Positions 26,200 through 35,048 of a stretch of DNA of 64,000 bases are shown one piece after another. Every line of letters starts with the position of its first letter. Position 1 is the stretch's first letter. The DNA lies in NCBI RefSeq assembly GCF_002005105.1, contig NZ_MSCV01000025.1, positions 1-64,000 of the forward strand, in the 5' to 3' direction. The stretch is from Methylocaldum sp. 14B (GTDB lineage: Bacteria; Pseudomonadota; Gammaproteobacteria; Methylococcales; Methylococcaceae). Position numbers and translations under genes: made by a program. The notes below the pieces were generated by a model. That model ran no database searches, was not told the DNA's origin, and saw only the letters and a program-made list of their open reading frames with translations.

Positions 26200-26913
26200 C
26201 TACTCGAACCGTCTCAAAAGAGCCGCACCGTTCTGGCGCAGCCACTGGCGTTCGCCGGAATAGGCGGGCAGATGCCGGGCGACTAAGGCCCAGAAATCGG
26301 CCGAGTGATTCCGATGGCGGATGTGACATAGTTCATGCACAACCACGTATTCCAATACCGACGGCGGCGCAAAAGCCAGAAGCCAGTTCAGGTTGATGTC
26401 GTTCCTAGGGCCGCAACTCCCCCATCGGCTACTCATCCGCTTGACCCTAATTTGACGCGGATACAATCCGAAGCGAACAGCATGTCTTTGTATGATGAAT
26501 CCGGCCTGATCTCGTATCCACAACTTCGTCCAGTTAAAAAGTGCATTCCTGGCGAGATGCGGCTGGTTCTCCGTACCCGCAGGTACGGAGACCAGGAAAT
26601 GGCCATCATACTGGATATGCGTCCGCCGCCCGGTATGCTCGCGGATCACGAGCGGCACTTCACGACCTTGAAACGGAACGGTCGAACCGTTCTCCAAACG
26701 CTGCGCCGGCCCGGATTGAGCAGTCGTCGAACGCATCTCCGAAAGCTTGCGTTCGGCCCAGTCGCGATGCTTGTGCAAGAACGCCAGGGCTCGAGCTTCG
26801 CTGATCGTGGGCGGCACGACGAGCTCGATTCCTTCGGGTTTCGCGACCAAACGAAGATGCTTGGCCCGTCGGCTATGGCGAATGCTGTAAGGCAAAGGAA
26901 AGCCTGACGACAC
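26200..26913 (-). CDS. YgjP-type zinc metallopeptidase (DUF45)
   Basis: A 237-residue protein of the M48-like YgjP/DUF45 family. The zinc-binding HELCH is at 193-197 with a third ligand probably H203 in RHRNHSADFW. The family motif MSSRWGSC is at residues 160-167. Substrates are unknown for most members. It sits 3 bp after greB and 4 bp before the thioredoxin-like gene. The frame and start (MSSGFPLPY) look natural, with no sign of truncation. Confidence 0.9.
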   Translation of the reverse strand: MSSGFPLPYSIRHSRRAKHLRLVAKPEGIELVVPPTISEARALAFLHKHRDWAERKLSEMRSTTAQSGPAQRLENGSTVPFQGREVPLVIREHTGRRTHIQYDGHFLVSVPAGTENQPHLARNALFNWTKLWIRDQAGFIIQRHAVRFGLYPRQIRVKRMSSRWGSCGPRNDINLNWLLAFAPPSVLEYVVVHELCHIRHRNHSADFWALVARHLPAYSGERQWLRQNGAALLRRFE

Positions 26914-26916
26914 GGC

Positions 26917-27414
26917 CTAGCCTTTTCGAATCGCGACGACTTCCAATTCCTTATCCCCCACCGGTCTCTTCCACGTCACTACATCCCCCACTTGAGCCTC
27001 CAGTAAAGCCCGTGCCAAAGGCGACATCCAGCTGATCTTCTCATGAGTCGCATCCGCCTCGTCCTCGCCAACGATGGTAAAACGCAGCGTCTGGCCGTCG
27101 GAATCGAGAACCTCGACCGTTGAACCGAAGCGTACCTTGTCGTCGGACTGGGCTTCCGGCTGCACCACCACGGCGCTTTGAACACGCTCCTCGTAATAGT
27201 GCAAATCGCGCTCCACCTGCTTAAGCTGTTGCCGGGCGCCCAGATCGTCGTTCCCAATCAGGGCCTCTTTTTGCGCACTAAGCTCGCGAACCCGCCGTTG
27301 CAGCTGCGCCAATCCCTGCGGAGTAACATAATTGGTATACGAGCTCCGAGGCCGTTCGGGAAGATCGTCACCAAGCTGTTCGCCATCCGGTTCTTTGACA
27401 AAAGCGCGACTCAT
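26917..27414 (-). CDS. greB: Transcription elongation factor GreB
   Basis: A 165-residue Gre factor that rescues backtracked RNA polymerase by stimulating transcript cleavage. It has the N-terminal coiled coil (NYVTPQGLAQLQRRVREL to the acidic tip region) and a C-terminal FKBP-like domain with RFTIVGEDEADATHEKISWMSPLARALL. That last segment, with the longer polar N-terminus, fits GreB better than GreA. The ATG at 27414 follows GAGG by 8 bp; an upstream GTG at 27423 overlaps that site and is unlikely. It is first in a tight four-gene run and divergent from the EAL-GGDEF gene. Confidence 0.94.
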   Translation of the reverse strand: MSRAFVKEPDGEQLGDDLPERPRSSYTNYVTPQGLAQLQRRVRELSAQKEALIGNDDLGARQQLKQVERDLHYYEERVQSAVVVQPEAQSDDKVRFGSTVEVLDSDGQTLRFTIVGEDEADATHEKISWMSPLARALLEAQVGDVVTWKRPVGDKELEVVAIRKG

Positions 27415-27637
27415 GATAACCACCTCAAAATCTTACCGAGAGAGGCATGGAAAAATCCCGTGCCCGGAAGTGCCGAGGCATTCGGCGTCATTGCCGAAGC
27501 CAATGCCAAGGCCAGTTGCAATTTATGTTTACACGTTCCTAAAACGTTTGCTGTCATATTTGTCGGTCAAAATGATACAAACTGCTATAGTTCATCATTA
27601 AACGACTGCCTCATTCACCGATCGCGACGAGTCCTAG

Positions 27638-29449
27638 GTGCAGAAGCAAGAAGTCCACGTCAAAAGCCTGCTGGATCGTATTCTCGCGCTGGAACAGCTA
27701 ACCGTTTTGTTTCAGCCGATAGTCGTATTGGATAAACAAGCGATTTTTGGATATGAGGGCTTAATTCGAGGACCGTCCGAATCTTTGCTACATAGGCCCA
27801 ACGTTCTGTTCGCCGCGGCGGCCAAGTATGGGCGCCTGGTGGAACTGGACTTTCTCTGCCGCAAGCTCATCATCCGCCAATTCGCCAAACTCGCTCTGTC
27901 GGGACATCTCTTCGTCAACATCAATCCCATTACCTTGACCGACGACGAATTCATTCACGGACGAACACTCATGTACCTACAGAATCACAAATTGGATCCG
28001 GATCGCGTCGTTGTCGAAATCACCGAAACGCAACCCATTCAAGACTGGACAGTTTTTCAGCATGCCCTCCAGCACTATCGCGGAATGGGTTTCAAAGTCG
28101 CCTTGGACGACCTCGGAGCCGGCCATTCCAGTCTTAAGCTCTGGTCAGAGCTGAATCCGGATTTCGTCAAGATCGATCGGCATTTCATCGAGGGCGTCGA
28201 CGAAGACCAAACCAAGCGCCAATTCATCAAGTCCATCATAGAAATCGCCAAGTCTCTGGGTTGCCAGACTATAACCGAGGGTATCGAACATAAACACGAA
28301 TATGCTGCCTTGCGCAACCTGGGCATCGACATGGCCCAGGGATTCTATTTTGCTCCACCGAAAAAGACTCCCGATATCGCGCTTAACCCGCAACTGTTCA
28401 GTGACCGACAAAAACGCAACGTTTATTCGGAAAAGCTGACGATCGCACACCTGTTGAAAGAAGTTCCGACCATATCGCCACAATCAACCATGGAAGAAGT
28501 CGGCGATCTCTTCCGAATCAGTGAAACGCTCCAATCGGTGGCCATTGTAGACAATGGCGAACCCTTGGGACTGATTTTGCGCAACGACCTGATGAATCTC
28601 TTGGCGAGCCGATACGGACGCGACTTGCATGGTCGAAAACCCATACAGGAATTCGCCTTCAGGCCAACGCTCAAGTTCGACCTCCACACATCCCTCGAGG
28701 ACGTCAGTCGCTGCCTGACCAGCGCGGTCAATCACCAAACGGACGAATTCATTATTACGGAAAACGGACGTTTGATCGGCAAAGGCACTCTTCTGGATCT
28801 CCTGAGCACGATCACCGATTTGCAGATCACTAAAGCCCGCTACGCGAACCCGCTGACACTATTGCCCGGTAGTGTTTTGATTCAACAGAAACTGGATGAG
28901 TTCCTGCGTAATCGAGAGGATTTCGTCGTCGCATATTGCGATATCGATTACTTCAAAGCTTACAATGACGTTTATGGCTATTTACGCGGCGACGATCTCA
29001 TCCAGCTTGTGGGCCGACTCATGACAGAAACGGCCGATACCGATTTGGACTTTGTAGGGCATATCGGCGGCGACGATTTTATCGTCCTGTTCCGGAGCGC
29101 CGACTGGAAAGAACGCTGTCGACACCTGTTACAAACCTTCGAGACGCTCGTACCGGAACATTACACCGCCAAAGACCGACAAATCGGCGGCATCGAAGCG
29201 TGCGACAGGTATGGAGAGAAACGATATTTTCCTTTCGTATCTCTTTCGATCGGCATTTTGCCGGTGGCCGCGAGTCAGAATGGCTTGACCAAGGAAGTTA
29301 TCGCCGAACTGGCATCGATAGCCAAAAAGAAGGCTAAGGAATCTTGCGGCAACGCGATGTACATCGAAAATCTCGAGAGCGAAGAACGAATCAATCTGAC
29401 TTCGACCCTGGAAGAAATCGCCATTCAAACCAAGTTGTTCATGCACTGA
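27638..29449 (+). CDS. EAL-CBS-GGDEF bifunctional c-di-GMP protein
   Basis: A 603-residue protein. An N-terminal EAL domain (about 15-245) has E40 in YEGLIRG (EGL instead of EAL), DDLGAGHSS, and the ITEGIE loop, so phosphodiesterase residues look largely intact. A CBS pair lies near 275-390, a likely nucleotide-sensing module. A C-terminal GGDEF domain (about 405-590) carries GGDDF at 477-481, a variant that can still support diguanylate cyclase activity. The order EAL-CBS-GGDEF is a known but less common layout. The start is a GTG without a clear ribosome binding site; there is no ATG nearby in frame. Its end overlaps lpxB by 25 bp, convergently. Confidence 0.9.
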   Translation: MQKQEVHVKSLLDRILALEQLTVLFQPIVVLDKQAIFGYEGLIRGPSESLLHRPNVLFAAAAKYGRLVELDFLCRKLIIRQFAKLALSGHLFVNINPITLTDDEFIHGRTLMYLQNHKLDPDRVVVEITETQPIQDWTVFQHALQHYRGMGFKVALDDLGAGHSSLKLWSELNPDFVKIDRHFIEGVDEDQTKRQFIKSIIEIAKSLGCQTITEGIEHKHEYAALRNLGIDMAQGFYFAPPKKTPDIALNPQLFSDRQKRNVYSEKLTIAHLLKEVPTISPQSTMEEVGDLFRISETLQSVAIVDNGEPLGLILRNDLMNLLASRYGRDLHGRKPIQEFAFRPTLKFDLHTSLEDVSRCLTSAVNHQTDEFIITENGRLIGKGTLLDLLSTITDLQITKARYANPLTLLPGSVLIQQKLDEFLRNREDFVVAYCDIDYFKAYNDVYGYLRGDDLIQLVGRLMTETADTDLDFVGHIGGDDFIVLFRSADWKERCRHLLQTFETLVPEHYTAKDRQIGGIEACDRYGEKRYFPFVSLSIGILPVAASQNGLTKEVIAELASIAKKKAKESCGNAMYIENLESEERINLTSTLEEIAIQTKLFMH

Positions 29450-30630
29450 CTGACTGATTGATCGGATGCCGCTTTCGGCTTCGATTCCAAGTTCAGCATT
29501 TCCGCTGCCAGCTGCGCGAGTTTGAGCGCGCCATTCTTGTCTCCCAAGTCGTCCCTGATTTGCCTGAGCGCCTGCCGCATCGCTTCTGCATAATCGTGAT
29601 CCCGAAGAATTCGGGTGATCTCGCCGGCGATATTGTCCGGCGCCGCATCGTGCTGAATAAACTCGCGGACCACATGACGACCCGCCAAAATGTTCGGCAA
29701 TCCGATATAAGGGATGCGGACCAGCAGGCGCCCCAACCAATAACTGAGCGGAGTCAGCCGATAGACGATTGCCATCGGTATACCCAGCAATGCCACTTCA
29801 AGCGTCGCGGTGCCGGAAACGGTGATCACGGCATCGCAGCATTGCAGGGCATCGTAATCCTGCCCTTCGATCACGCGGACGGGTAGATCGCTAAGCGCAA
29901 GATGGCTGTGCAGCAACTCGTCCGATATCGAAGGGGCGCGAAAAAGAACGAATTGCGCTCCCGGAAACTCGTGCGCCAACCGTCCCGCAGCGCCTAGAAT
30001 CACGGGCAGAAGCCGGTTAATCTCGTTGACCCGGCTACCCGGCAACAGTCCGATAACCGGGCGTTTGCCCGCAAATCCGAATTTAGCCATAGCTTCGGAT
30101 CGCTCCATGGAGGGCTTTACCTTTCCCGCCAAAGGATGGCCCACGTAGGTCACCGGTATTTTATAGGCCTCGTAGAACGGCACTTCGAACGGGAATATCA
30201 CCGCCATGTGGTCCACGATCCGACCGTAGCTCTTCACCCGCCCAGGGCGCCAAGCCCAAACCTGCGGACTCACATAGAACAGGACTTTGACGCCGCATTC
30301 CTTTGCCTTCCGCGCCAAACGAAAGTTGAACTCCTTGTAGTCGACACAGATCAGCAAATCCGGTTTCTCTTCGCAAGCTATCTGCTGCATCGAACGGAGC
30401 GCTCGCCGAATTTCACCGTAATGCTTGGCCACTTCGGCGAGCCCGATGACGGCGAGATGGGTGGAGTCGCAACGGAGTTCAATCCCCGCCTCGCGCATTC
30501 TGACGCCGCCCATGCCGATGCCGCGGAGGTTCGGGATGAGTTTTTTGAGCTCCCGAAATAGATGGGCGGCGTGGAGGTCACCGGACGCTTCTCCGGCGCT
30601 CAACATGACGAGAGGCGAGCGCTCAGTCAT
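29425..30630 (-). CDS. lpxB: Lipid-A-disaccharide synthase
   Basis: GT19 glycosyltransferase of 401 residues that joins UDP-2,3-diacyl-sugar and lipid X to make the lipid A disaccharide at the inner membrane. Typical segments are SAGEASGDLHAAHL at the N-terminus, YVSPQVWAWRPGRVK, GHPLAGKV, GLLPGSRVNEI and SGTATLEVALLG. Its start overlaps the end of the preceding aminotransferase gene by 8 bp. It closes the lpxA-gnnA-gnnB-lpxB cluster. The last 20 residues are polar and not conserved. Confidence 0.97.
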   Translation of the reverse strand: MTERSPLVMLSAGEASGDLHAAHLFRELKKLIPNLRGIGMGGVRMREAGIELRCDSTHLAVIGLAEVAKHYGEIRRALRSMQQIACEEKPDLLICVDYKEFNFRLARKAKECGVKVLFYVSPQVWAWRPGRVKSYGRIVDHMAVIFPFEVPFYEAYKIPVTYVGHPLAGKVKPSMERSEAMAKFGFAGKRPVIGLLPGSRVNEINRLLPVILGAAGRLAHEFPGAQFVLFRAPSISDELLHSHLALSDLPVRVIEGQDYDALQCCDAVITVSGTATLEVALLGIPMAIVYRLTPLSYWLGRLLVRIPYIGLPNILAGRHVVREFIQHDAAPDNIAGEITRILRDHDYAEAMRQALRQIRDDLGDKNGALKLAQLAAEMLNLESKPKAASDQSVSQCMNNLV

Positions 30631-31720
30631 TCAAAGCCGCACGGATGACCGACTCGATGCGGCGGACATCGGCTTCCGGAAGTTCGGGGTAAATGGGCAA
30701 GGACAGGCAACGCGCCGCGACCGCTTCCGTGACCGGCAGAGTTAGCCCGGCACACTCTTCGGCAAATACCTTCTGCCGATGCAACGGCACCGGATAATAA
30801 ACCGCGCAGGCGATGCCGGACTTCTGGAGTGCCTGCATGACGGCGTCGCGCCGGTCGGTCAGCAGTGTGTACTGATGGTAAACGTGTACGCCTATGCCGT
30901 CCTCATAAGGCGTGGTTACCGACAGATCCGCCATCAGGTCCGAATACAGATGGGCAACACGACGGCGATTGTGGTTGAAATCGTCGATACGTCGCAGCTT
31001 GATGCGCAGGATTGCCGCCTGCAATTCGTCGAGCCGGCTGTTGTAACCGATCACGTCGTGGTAGTACCGCACCTCGGACCCGTGGTTACGCAACACCTTG
31101 ACCTTGTCGGCGATATCATCCTCATTCGTGGTGACCAAACCGCCATCGCCATAGCAGCCGAGATTCTTGCTCGGAAAAAAGCTGAATCCGGCGCTCACGC
31201 CGAAGCTGCCGGTCTGCTGCCCGCCGATGGATGCACCGAACGACTGGGCGCAGTCTTCCACCATCCTGAGCCCGTGCTTTTCGCAGATCGCGGAAATCCG
31301 CTGCATGTCCGCCGGCTGGCCAAACAAGTGTACCGGCATGACGGCCGCAGTCTTTTCGGTGATCGCCGCCTCGATGGCATCAGGATCGATATTGAAGGTC
31401 TTGGGATCGATGTCCACGAAAACAGGCTTGGCGCCAACGTAGCGAATGGCTTCCGCCGTCGCGATAAAGGTAAACGGTGTCGTAATGACCTCGTCCCCTT
31501 CGCCGATACCGGCTGCCAAAAGGGCCAAATGCAGGGCGTCGGTTCCCGAAGCGACACCGATCGCGTGCTTGATCCCCAGATAAGCCGCCGTTTCCTCTTC
31601 AAAGGCCTTGACGTTCGGCCCCAGAACAAAGGCGCAGCTATCCAAGACCTGCCTCAAGCTTTGATCGATTTCGTCCTTGATTTGCAGATATTGGGCTTTT
31701 AGGTCGACCATGGGGATCAT
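30623..31720 (-). CDS. gnnB: DegT-type aminotransferase, probable GnnB
   Basis: PLP-dependent sugar aminotransferase of 365 residues. The Schiff-base lysine is K185 in FFPSKNLGCYGDGG, and the SGTDALHLAL motif is at 59-68. Its place between lpxA and lpxB, next to a Gfo/Idh dehydrogenase, matches GnnB of Acidithiobacillus ferrooxidans, which transaminates the 3-keto UDP-GlcNAc to UDP-GlcNAc3N. The product joins lipid A synthesis as an amide-forming precursor. The ATG at 31720 has AGGAG about 10 bp upstream; a longer frame to 31750 is less likely. A different sugar substrate is possible. Confidence 0.8.
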   Translation of the reverse strand: MIPMVDLKAQYLQIKDEIDQSLRQVLDSCAFVLGPNVKAFEEETAAYLGIKHAIGVASGTDALHLALLAAGIGEGDEVITTPFTFIATAEAIRYVGAKPVFVDIDPKTFNIDPDAIEAAITEKTAAVMPVHLFGQPADMQRISAICEKHGLRMVEDCAQSFGASIGGQQTGSFGVSAGFSFFPSKNLGCYGDGGLVTTNEDDIADKVKVLRNHGSEVRYYHDVIGYNSRLDELQAAILRIKLRRIDDFNHNRRRVAHLYSDLMADLSVTTPYEDGIGVHVYHQYTLLTDRRDAVMQALQKSGIACAVYYPVPLHRQKVFAEECAGLTLPVTEAVAARCLSLPIYPELPEADVRRIESVIRAALND

Positions 31721-31826
31721 GAGATCTATCTCTCCTGTAGGCGTTGTCATGACAAGCGTTGCGTAGCGACATTAAGCCCCCGCGACCGCAGCGCCAGGGG
31801 CAGGAAAACCATTCAGGCGTGAATGG

Positions 31827-32762
31827 TCAGGCGTTGAGTAGCCGGGTGATTTCGGTAGCCGTTGCCAGAGCGCGCCGTCCGGCATGCCCGGACACTAAAG
31901 GCTCGCGTCCGTTCCGGATGCAAGCGACGAAATGCTTGATCTCCTCCATCAGAGCATCTCCGTTGTCGAACACGGACTCTTCACTGACGATTTCCGGTAT
32001 GCCGGGAAACATCTCGCCCTCACCTTTACGATGGCGCGTCAGCGCGCGATTTTGGAAATCAACGGAAATATAAGCATTGGGCATGAACATACGCATCTTG
32101 CGTTCGACTTTCTGGCTGACGCGGCTGGCCGTGACGTTGGCCACGCTGCCATTCTTGAACGCAATGCGCGCGTTGGCGATATCGACGTCACCGGTCAATA
32201 CCGGCACGCCTTTGGCGTCGATGCGGTCGACTTCACAATCGACCAAATCCAGGATGATATCGATATCGTGGATCATAAGATCAAGCACTACGCTGACGTC
32301 GTTGGCGCGTGGTTTGAACGGCGCCAAACGGTGCGATTCGATAAAAATCGGCTTGTCCTCGGTCAGATCGAGAGCCAATAGAGCGGCGTTGAAGCGTTCC
32401 AGATGCCCCACCATGAGCACGCGGCACTTTTCTTCGGCGATGCGGATAAGCTCATCGGCCTCCTCTACCGTCACCGTGATCGGCTTTTCCACCAGCACAT
32501 GCGCTCCCACCGCCAAGAAATCCTTGGCCACTTGGTGATGCAAGCTGGTCGGTACCACGATGCTCACGGCATCGACTCGGCCGAGCAGTTCCCGGTAGTC
32601 AGTCAGCGCCTGGCTACCGGTCTTATCCGCTACGGCTTGGGCTGTCCGCAGATCCGTATCGACTACGGCGACCAATTCGCAATCAGGAAGTGCAGCATAT
32701 TTTTCCGCGTGGAACTTCCCCAAGTAACCGACTCCGATCACGGCACATTTCAGTGAACTCAT
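31827..32762 (-). CDS. gnnA: Gfo/Idh/MocA oxidoreductase, probable GnnA
   Basis: NAD(P)-dependent sugar dehydrogenase of 311 residues. The Rossmann motif is VIGVGYLGKFHAEKY at about 8-22, the conserved EKP is near residue 95, and a substrate segment follows (SRVSQKVERKMRMF). GnnA oxidises the 3-OH of UDP-GlcNAc to give the ketone used by GnnB. The assignment rests on the neighbours: lpxA directly upstream and the aminotransferase directly downstream. In-family sugar specificity cannot be read from sequence alone. Confidence 0.8.
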   Translation of the reverse strand: MSSLKCAVIGVGYLGKFHAEKYAALPDCELVAVVDTDLRTAQAVADKTGSQALTDYRELLGRVDAVSIVVPTSLHHQVAKDFLAVGAHVLVEKPITVTVEEADELIRIAEEKCRVLMVGHLERFNAALLALDLTEDKPIFIESHRLAPFKPRANDVSVVLDLMIHDIDIILDLVDCEVDRIDAKGVPVLTGDVDIANARIAFKNGSVANVTASRVSQKVERKMRMFMPNAYISVDFQNRALTRHRKGEGEMFPGIPEIVSEESVFDNGDALMEEIKHFVACIRNGREPLVSGHAGRRALATATEITRLLNA

Positions 32763-32813
32763 GGCGCTTTTTAAACTGAGAAAGAAAGTGGATGCGTCGA
32801 TGTATCGACCGAT

Positions 32814-33602
32814 TCAATCTTCACCACGGGCATGTATATCGATAAACCCCAAAGTCCCGTGGCGCTTCGATTCTTCCGCCAGCCAACGTCGAAGATAGGC
32901 CAGTTCCGGCGTATCCGGCAAGTCGTCCAGGCTCTTTTTGTTCCGCAAACGCCGGTAGGCGGTCGATACGGCTTTCAGACGTTCTCCGTCGATCCCCGCG
33001 CGCCGCATACCTACCAGGTTCAGCCGATAATGCTTACCCGGTCTTCCACCTACCATCGTAAAGGGAATAACGTCTTTATTGATACCCGCAAGTCCCTGCA
33101 AGATCGCGAAGCTACCGATGCGGCAGAACTGGTGAACCATGACCCCGCCCCCGAAAAAAACCCGATCCCCTACCTGAACATGGCCGCCGAGTGTGGCACC
33201 GCTGGCGAAAATATTGTTGTCGCCCAACCGGCAGTCGTGTGCCACGTGACTATTGTTCATCAGATAGTTATTCGCGCCGATCCGCGTAGCGTCGCCCTTT
33301 CGGGTGGCTCTACTCACGGTCACGCCTTCGCGAAAAACATTGGCGTCGCCAATCTCCACATAGGTTTCCGTTAGAGGATCGAACCCCAGATCCTGGGGCA
33401 ATCCGCCGATGACCGCCTGTGGACAGACGTGGTTGTTCCTTCCCATGCGAACGTACGAATGAATGACGGCATGGGCCTCGATGCGACAACCTTCCCCGAT
33501 TTCGGTGCGGCTCTCAATCACGGCGTAAGGACCCACCGAAACGCCTATCCCTAGTTTGGCATCCGGAGCGATGCAGGCGGTAGGATGTATATTCGCAATC
33601 AT
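32814..33602 (-). CDS. lpxA: UDP-sugar acyltransferase LpxA
   Basis: Left-handed beta-helix acyltransferase of 262 residues that adds the first hydroxyacyl chain to the lipid A precursor. Hexapeptide repeats run from about residue 5 to 190. The catalytic histidine corresponds to H122 in HVAHDC. A helical C-terminal domain follows. Because gnnA and gnnB are adjacent, the acceptor here may be UDP-GlcNAc3N and the bond an amide. It is not accompanied by lpxD or fabZ. It starts 27 bp after the end of xerD. Confidence 0.95.
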   Translation of the reverse strand: MIANIHPTACIAPDAKLGIGVSVGPYAVIESRTEIGEGCRIEAHAVIHSYVRMGRNNHVCPQAVIGGLPQDLGFDPLTETYVEIGDANVFREGVTVSRATRKGDATRIGANNYLMNNSHVAHDCRLGDNNIFASGATLGGHVQVGDRVFFGGGVMVHQFCRIGSFAILQGLAGINKDVIPFTMVGGRPGKHYRLNLVGMRRAGIDGERLKAVSTAYRRLRNKKSLDDLPDTPELAYLRRWLAEESKRHGTLGFIDIHARGED

Positions 33603-33629
33603 AAATCCTCGGCTAAGCTCAGAACGGTT

Positions 33630-34559
33630 TCAACCGCGCGGGTGACAGCGGGCGTGAAGGTCTTTTAAGCGCTCCTGGGCGACGTGGGTATAAATTTGTG
33701 TGCTCGACAAATCACTGTGCCCTAATAAGAGTTGAACCACCCGAAGATCAGCGCCATGATTCAGCAAATGTGTAGCGAAAGCGTGTCTCAAAGTATGGGG
33801 CGAAAGCGGCTTATGAATGCCGGCCAGCAAAGCATAGCGCTTAATGAGGTGCCAAAAGGCCTGGCGCGTCATTGCGGCTCCGCGATCCGTGACGAACACA
33901 TCGTCGCTGCGTCTCCCCCTCAGGATCATCGGCCGTGCCGACTTCAGGTAACGGTTCACCCAATCTTCCGCCTCTTCGCCGATGGGTACCAAGCGATCCT
34001 TGCGTCCCTTACCCACTACGCGAACGACACCTTGGCGGAGATTCAATTGCCCGAGCGTAAGCCCGACCAATTCGCTTACACGAAGTCCGGTGGCATAAAG
34101 GACTTCCAGCATAACCCGATCCCGGCAGCCTAAAGGCTCATCGGTGTTCGGAGCCTCCAGCAAGGCTTCCACATCCTTCTCCGTGAGCGTTTTCGGTAGC
34201 GGGCGCCCGATGCGAGGCGCCTCTATGGACACGGTCGGATCTCTATCTACGCAGCCTTCGCGAGTGGCGAATAAGTAAAACTTCCGCAGGCTCGAAAGGA
34301 GTCGGGCGCTGGTCCGCTCACTCGCCTTCTGACGATATTTCAGCGCCAAGTAGCCTTCTATCTCGCCCGCCTCTACCTGGCAAAGCGATTTTTTGTGCGT
34401 ATTGCTCAACCAAACGGCAAACAGGCTGACGTCACTTCCGTACGCTTTTTGAGTGTTCTCGCTTAATCCTTCTTCGACCCAGAGGGCGTTCATGAAACGC
34501 CGGATCAGATCACCATCCGAATCGGCAATGCGAGGTTCAATCGAGCCAACAGCCTTCAT
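33630..34559 (-). CDS. xerD: Site-specific tyrosine recombinase XerD
   Basis: Tyrosine recombinase of 309 residues that resolves chromosome dimers at dif with XerC. The N-terminal SAM-like core-binding domain (about 15-105) precedes the catalytic domain. The catalytic set is readable: R in ATGLRVSELVGL, K in VGKGRKDRLVP, H-x-x-R in LSPHTLRHAFATHLL, H in LLGHSDLSST, and the nucleophilic Tyr in TQIYTHV. It matches XerD more than XerC by overall motif wording. No dif site was searched for successfully. It reads toward lpxA and away from the rplS terminator. Confidence 0.93.
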   Translation of the reverse strand: MKAVGSIEPRIADSDGDLIRRFMNALWVEEGLSENTQKAYGSDVSLFAVWLSNTHKKSLCQVEAGEIEGYLALKYRQKASERTSARLLSSLRKFYLFATREGCVDRDPTVSIEAPRIGRPLPKTLTEKDVEALLEAPNTDEPLGCRDRVMLEVLYATGLRVSELVGLTLGQLNLRQGVVRVVGKGRKDRLVPIGEEAEDWVNRYLKSARPMILRGRRSDDVFVTDRGAAMTRQAFWHLIKRYALLAGIHKPLSPHTLRHAFATHLLNHGADLRVVQLLLGHSDLSSTQIYTHVAQERLKDLHARCHPRG

Positions 34560-34616
34560 GCCTTATGAACGATGGCGTTTTCACAAAACGCGCCTGATTT
34601 ATCTCGGTCCCCATAC

Positions 34617-34643
34617 GACAAACGGGCAGCGCTCGCTGCCCGT
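34617..34643 (-). terminator. Intrinsic terminator of the rpsP-rimM-trmD-rplS operon
   Basis: On the minus strand ACGGGCAGC pairs with GCTGCCCGT across a 4-nt loop (stem 34622-34643), followed by a short TTTGT. It is 43 bp beyond the rplS stop codon, as expected for the end of this operon. The T-run is short, so some read-through toward xerD is possible. Confidence 0.7.
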
Positions 34644-34686
34644 CTTCGATTCCCGCATCAATCGCCGCGGCGATTTCTCGTTCCGA

Positions 34687-35037
34687 TCAAATTTTTTCTT
34701 TGATACGGGCGGCCTTGCCAGTGCGGCTGCGGAGATAATAAAGTTTCGCGCGACGAACGTCGCCGCGGCGCTTAACCTGAATATCCTGGACCTGAGGACT
34801 ATAGGTTTGGAAAACCCTTTCCACGCCCTCGCCATGAGAAATTTTGCGCACCGTGAAAGCGGAATTGTATCCCCTGTTCCGCTTGGCGATGACCACGCCT
34901 TCATAGGCCTGCAGGCGCTCGCGATTTCCCTCTTTCACCTTCACCTGTACGACCACGGTGTCGCCTGGACCAAAGTCCGGGACCGTTTTCTGGCTCATCC
35001 ATTCGCGCTCAAGTTGCTGAATAATGTGACTGGACAT
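34687..35037 (-). CDS. rplS: 50S ribosomal protein L19
   Basis: A 116-residue protein of the large ribosomal subunit that sits at the 30S-50S interface. The motif [20 protein letters not shown] and the C-terminal [23 protein letters not shown] are characteristic. It is the last gene of the conserved rpsP-rimM-trmD-rplS operon, 11 bp after trmD, and is followed by an intrinsic terminator. Confidence 0.98.
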   Translation of the reverse strand: MSSHIIQQLEREWMSQKTVPDFGPGDTVVVQVKVKEGNRERLQAYEGVVIAKRNRGYNSAFTVRKISHGEGVERVFQTYSPQVQDIQVKRRGDVRRAKLYYLRSRTGKAARIKEKI

Positions 35038-35048
35038 TGCGATTCCCC

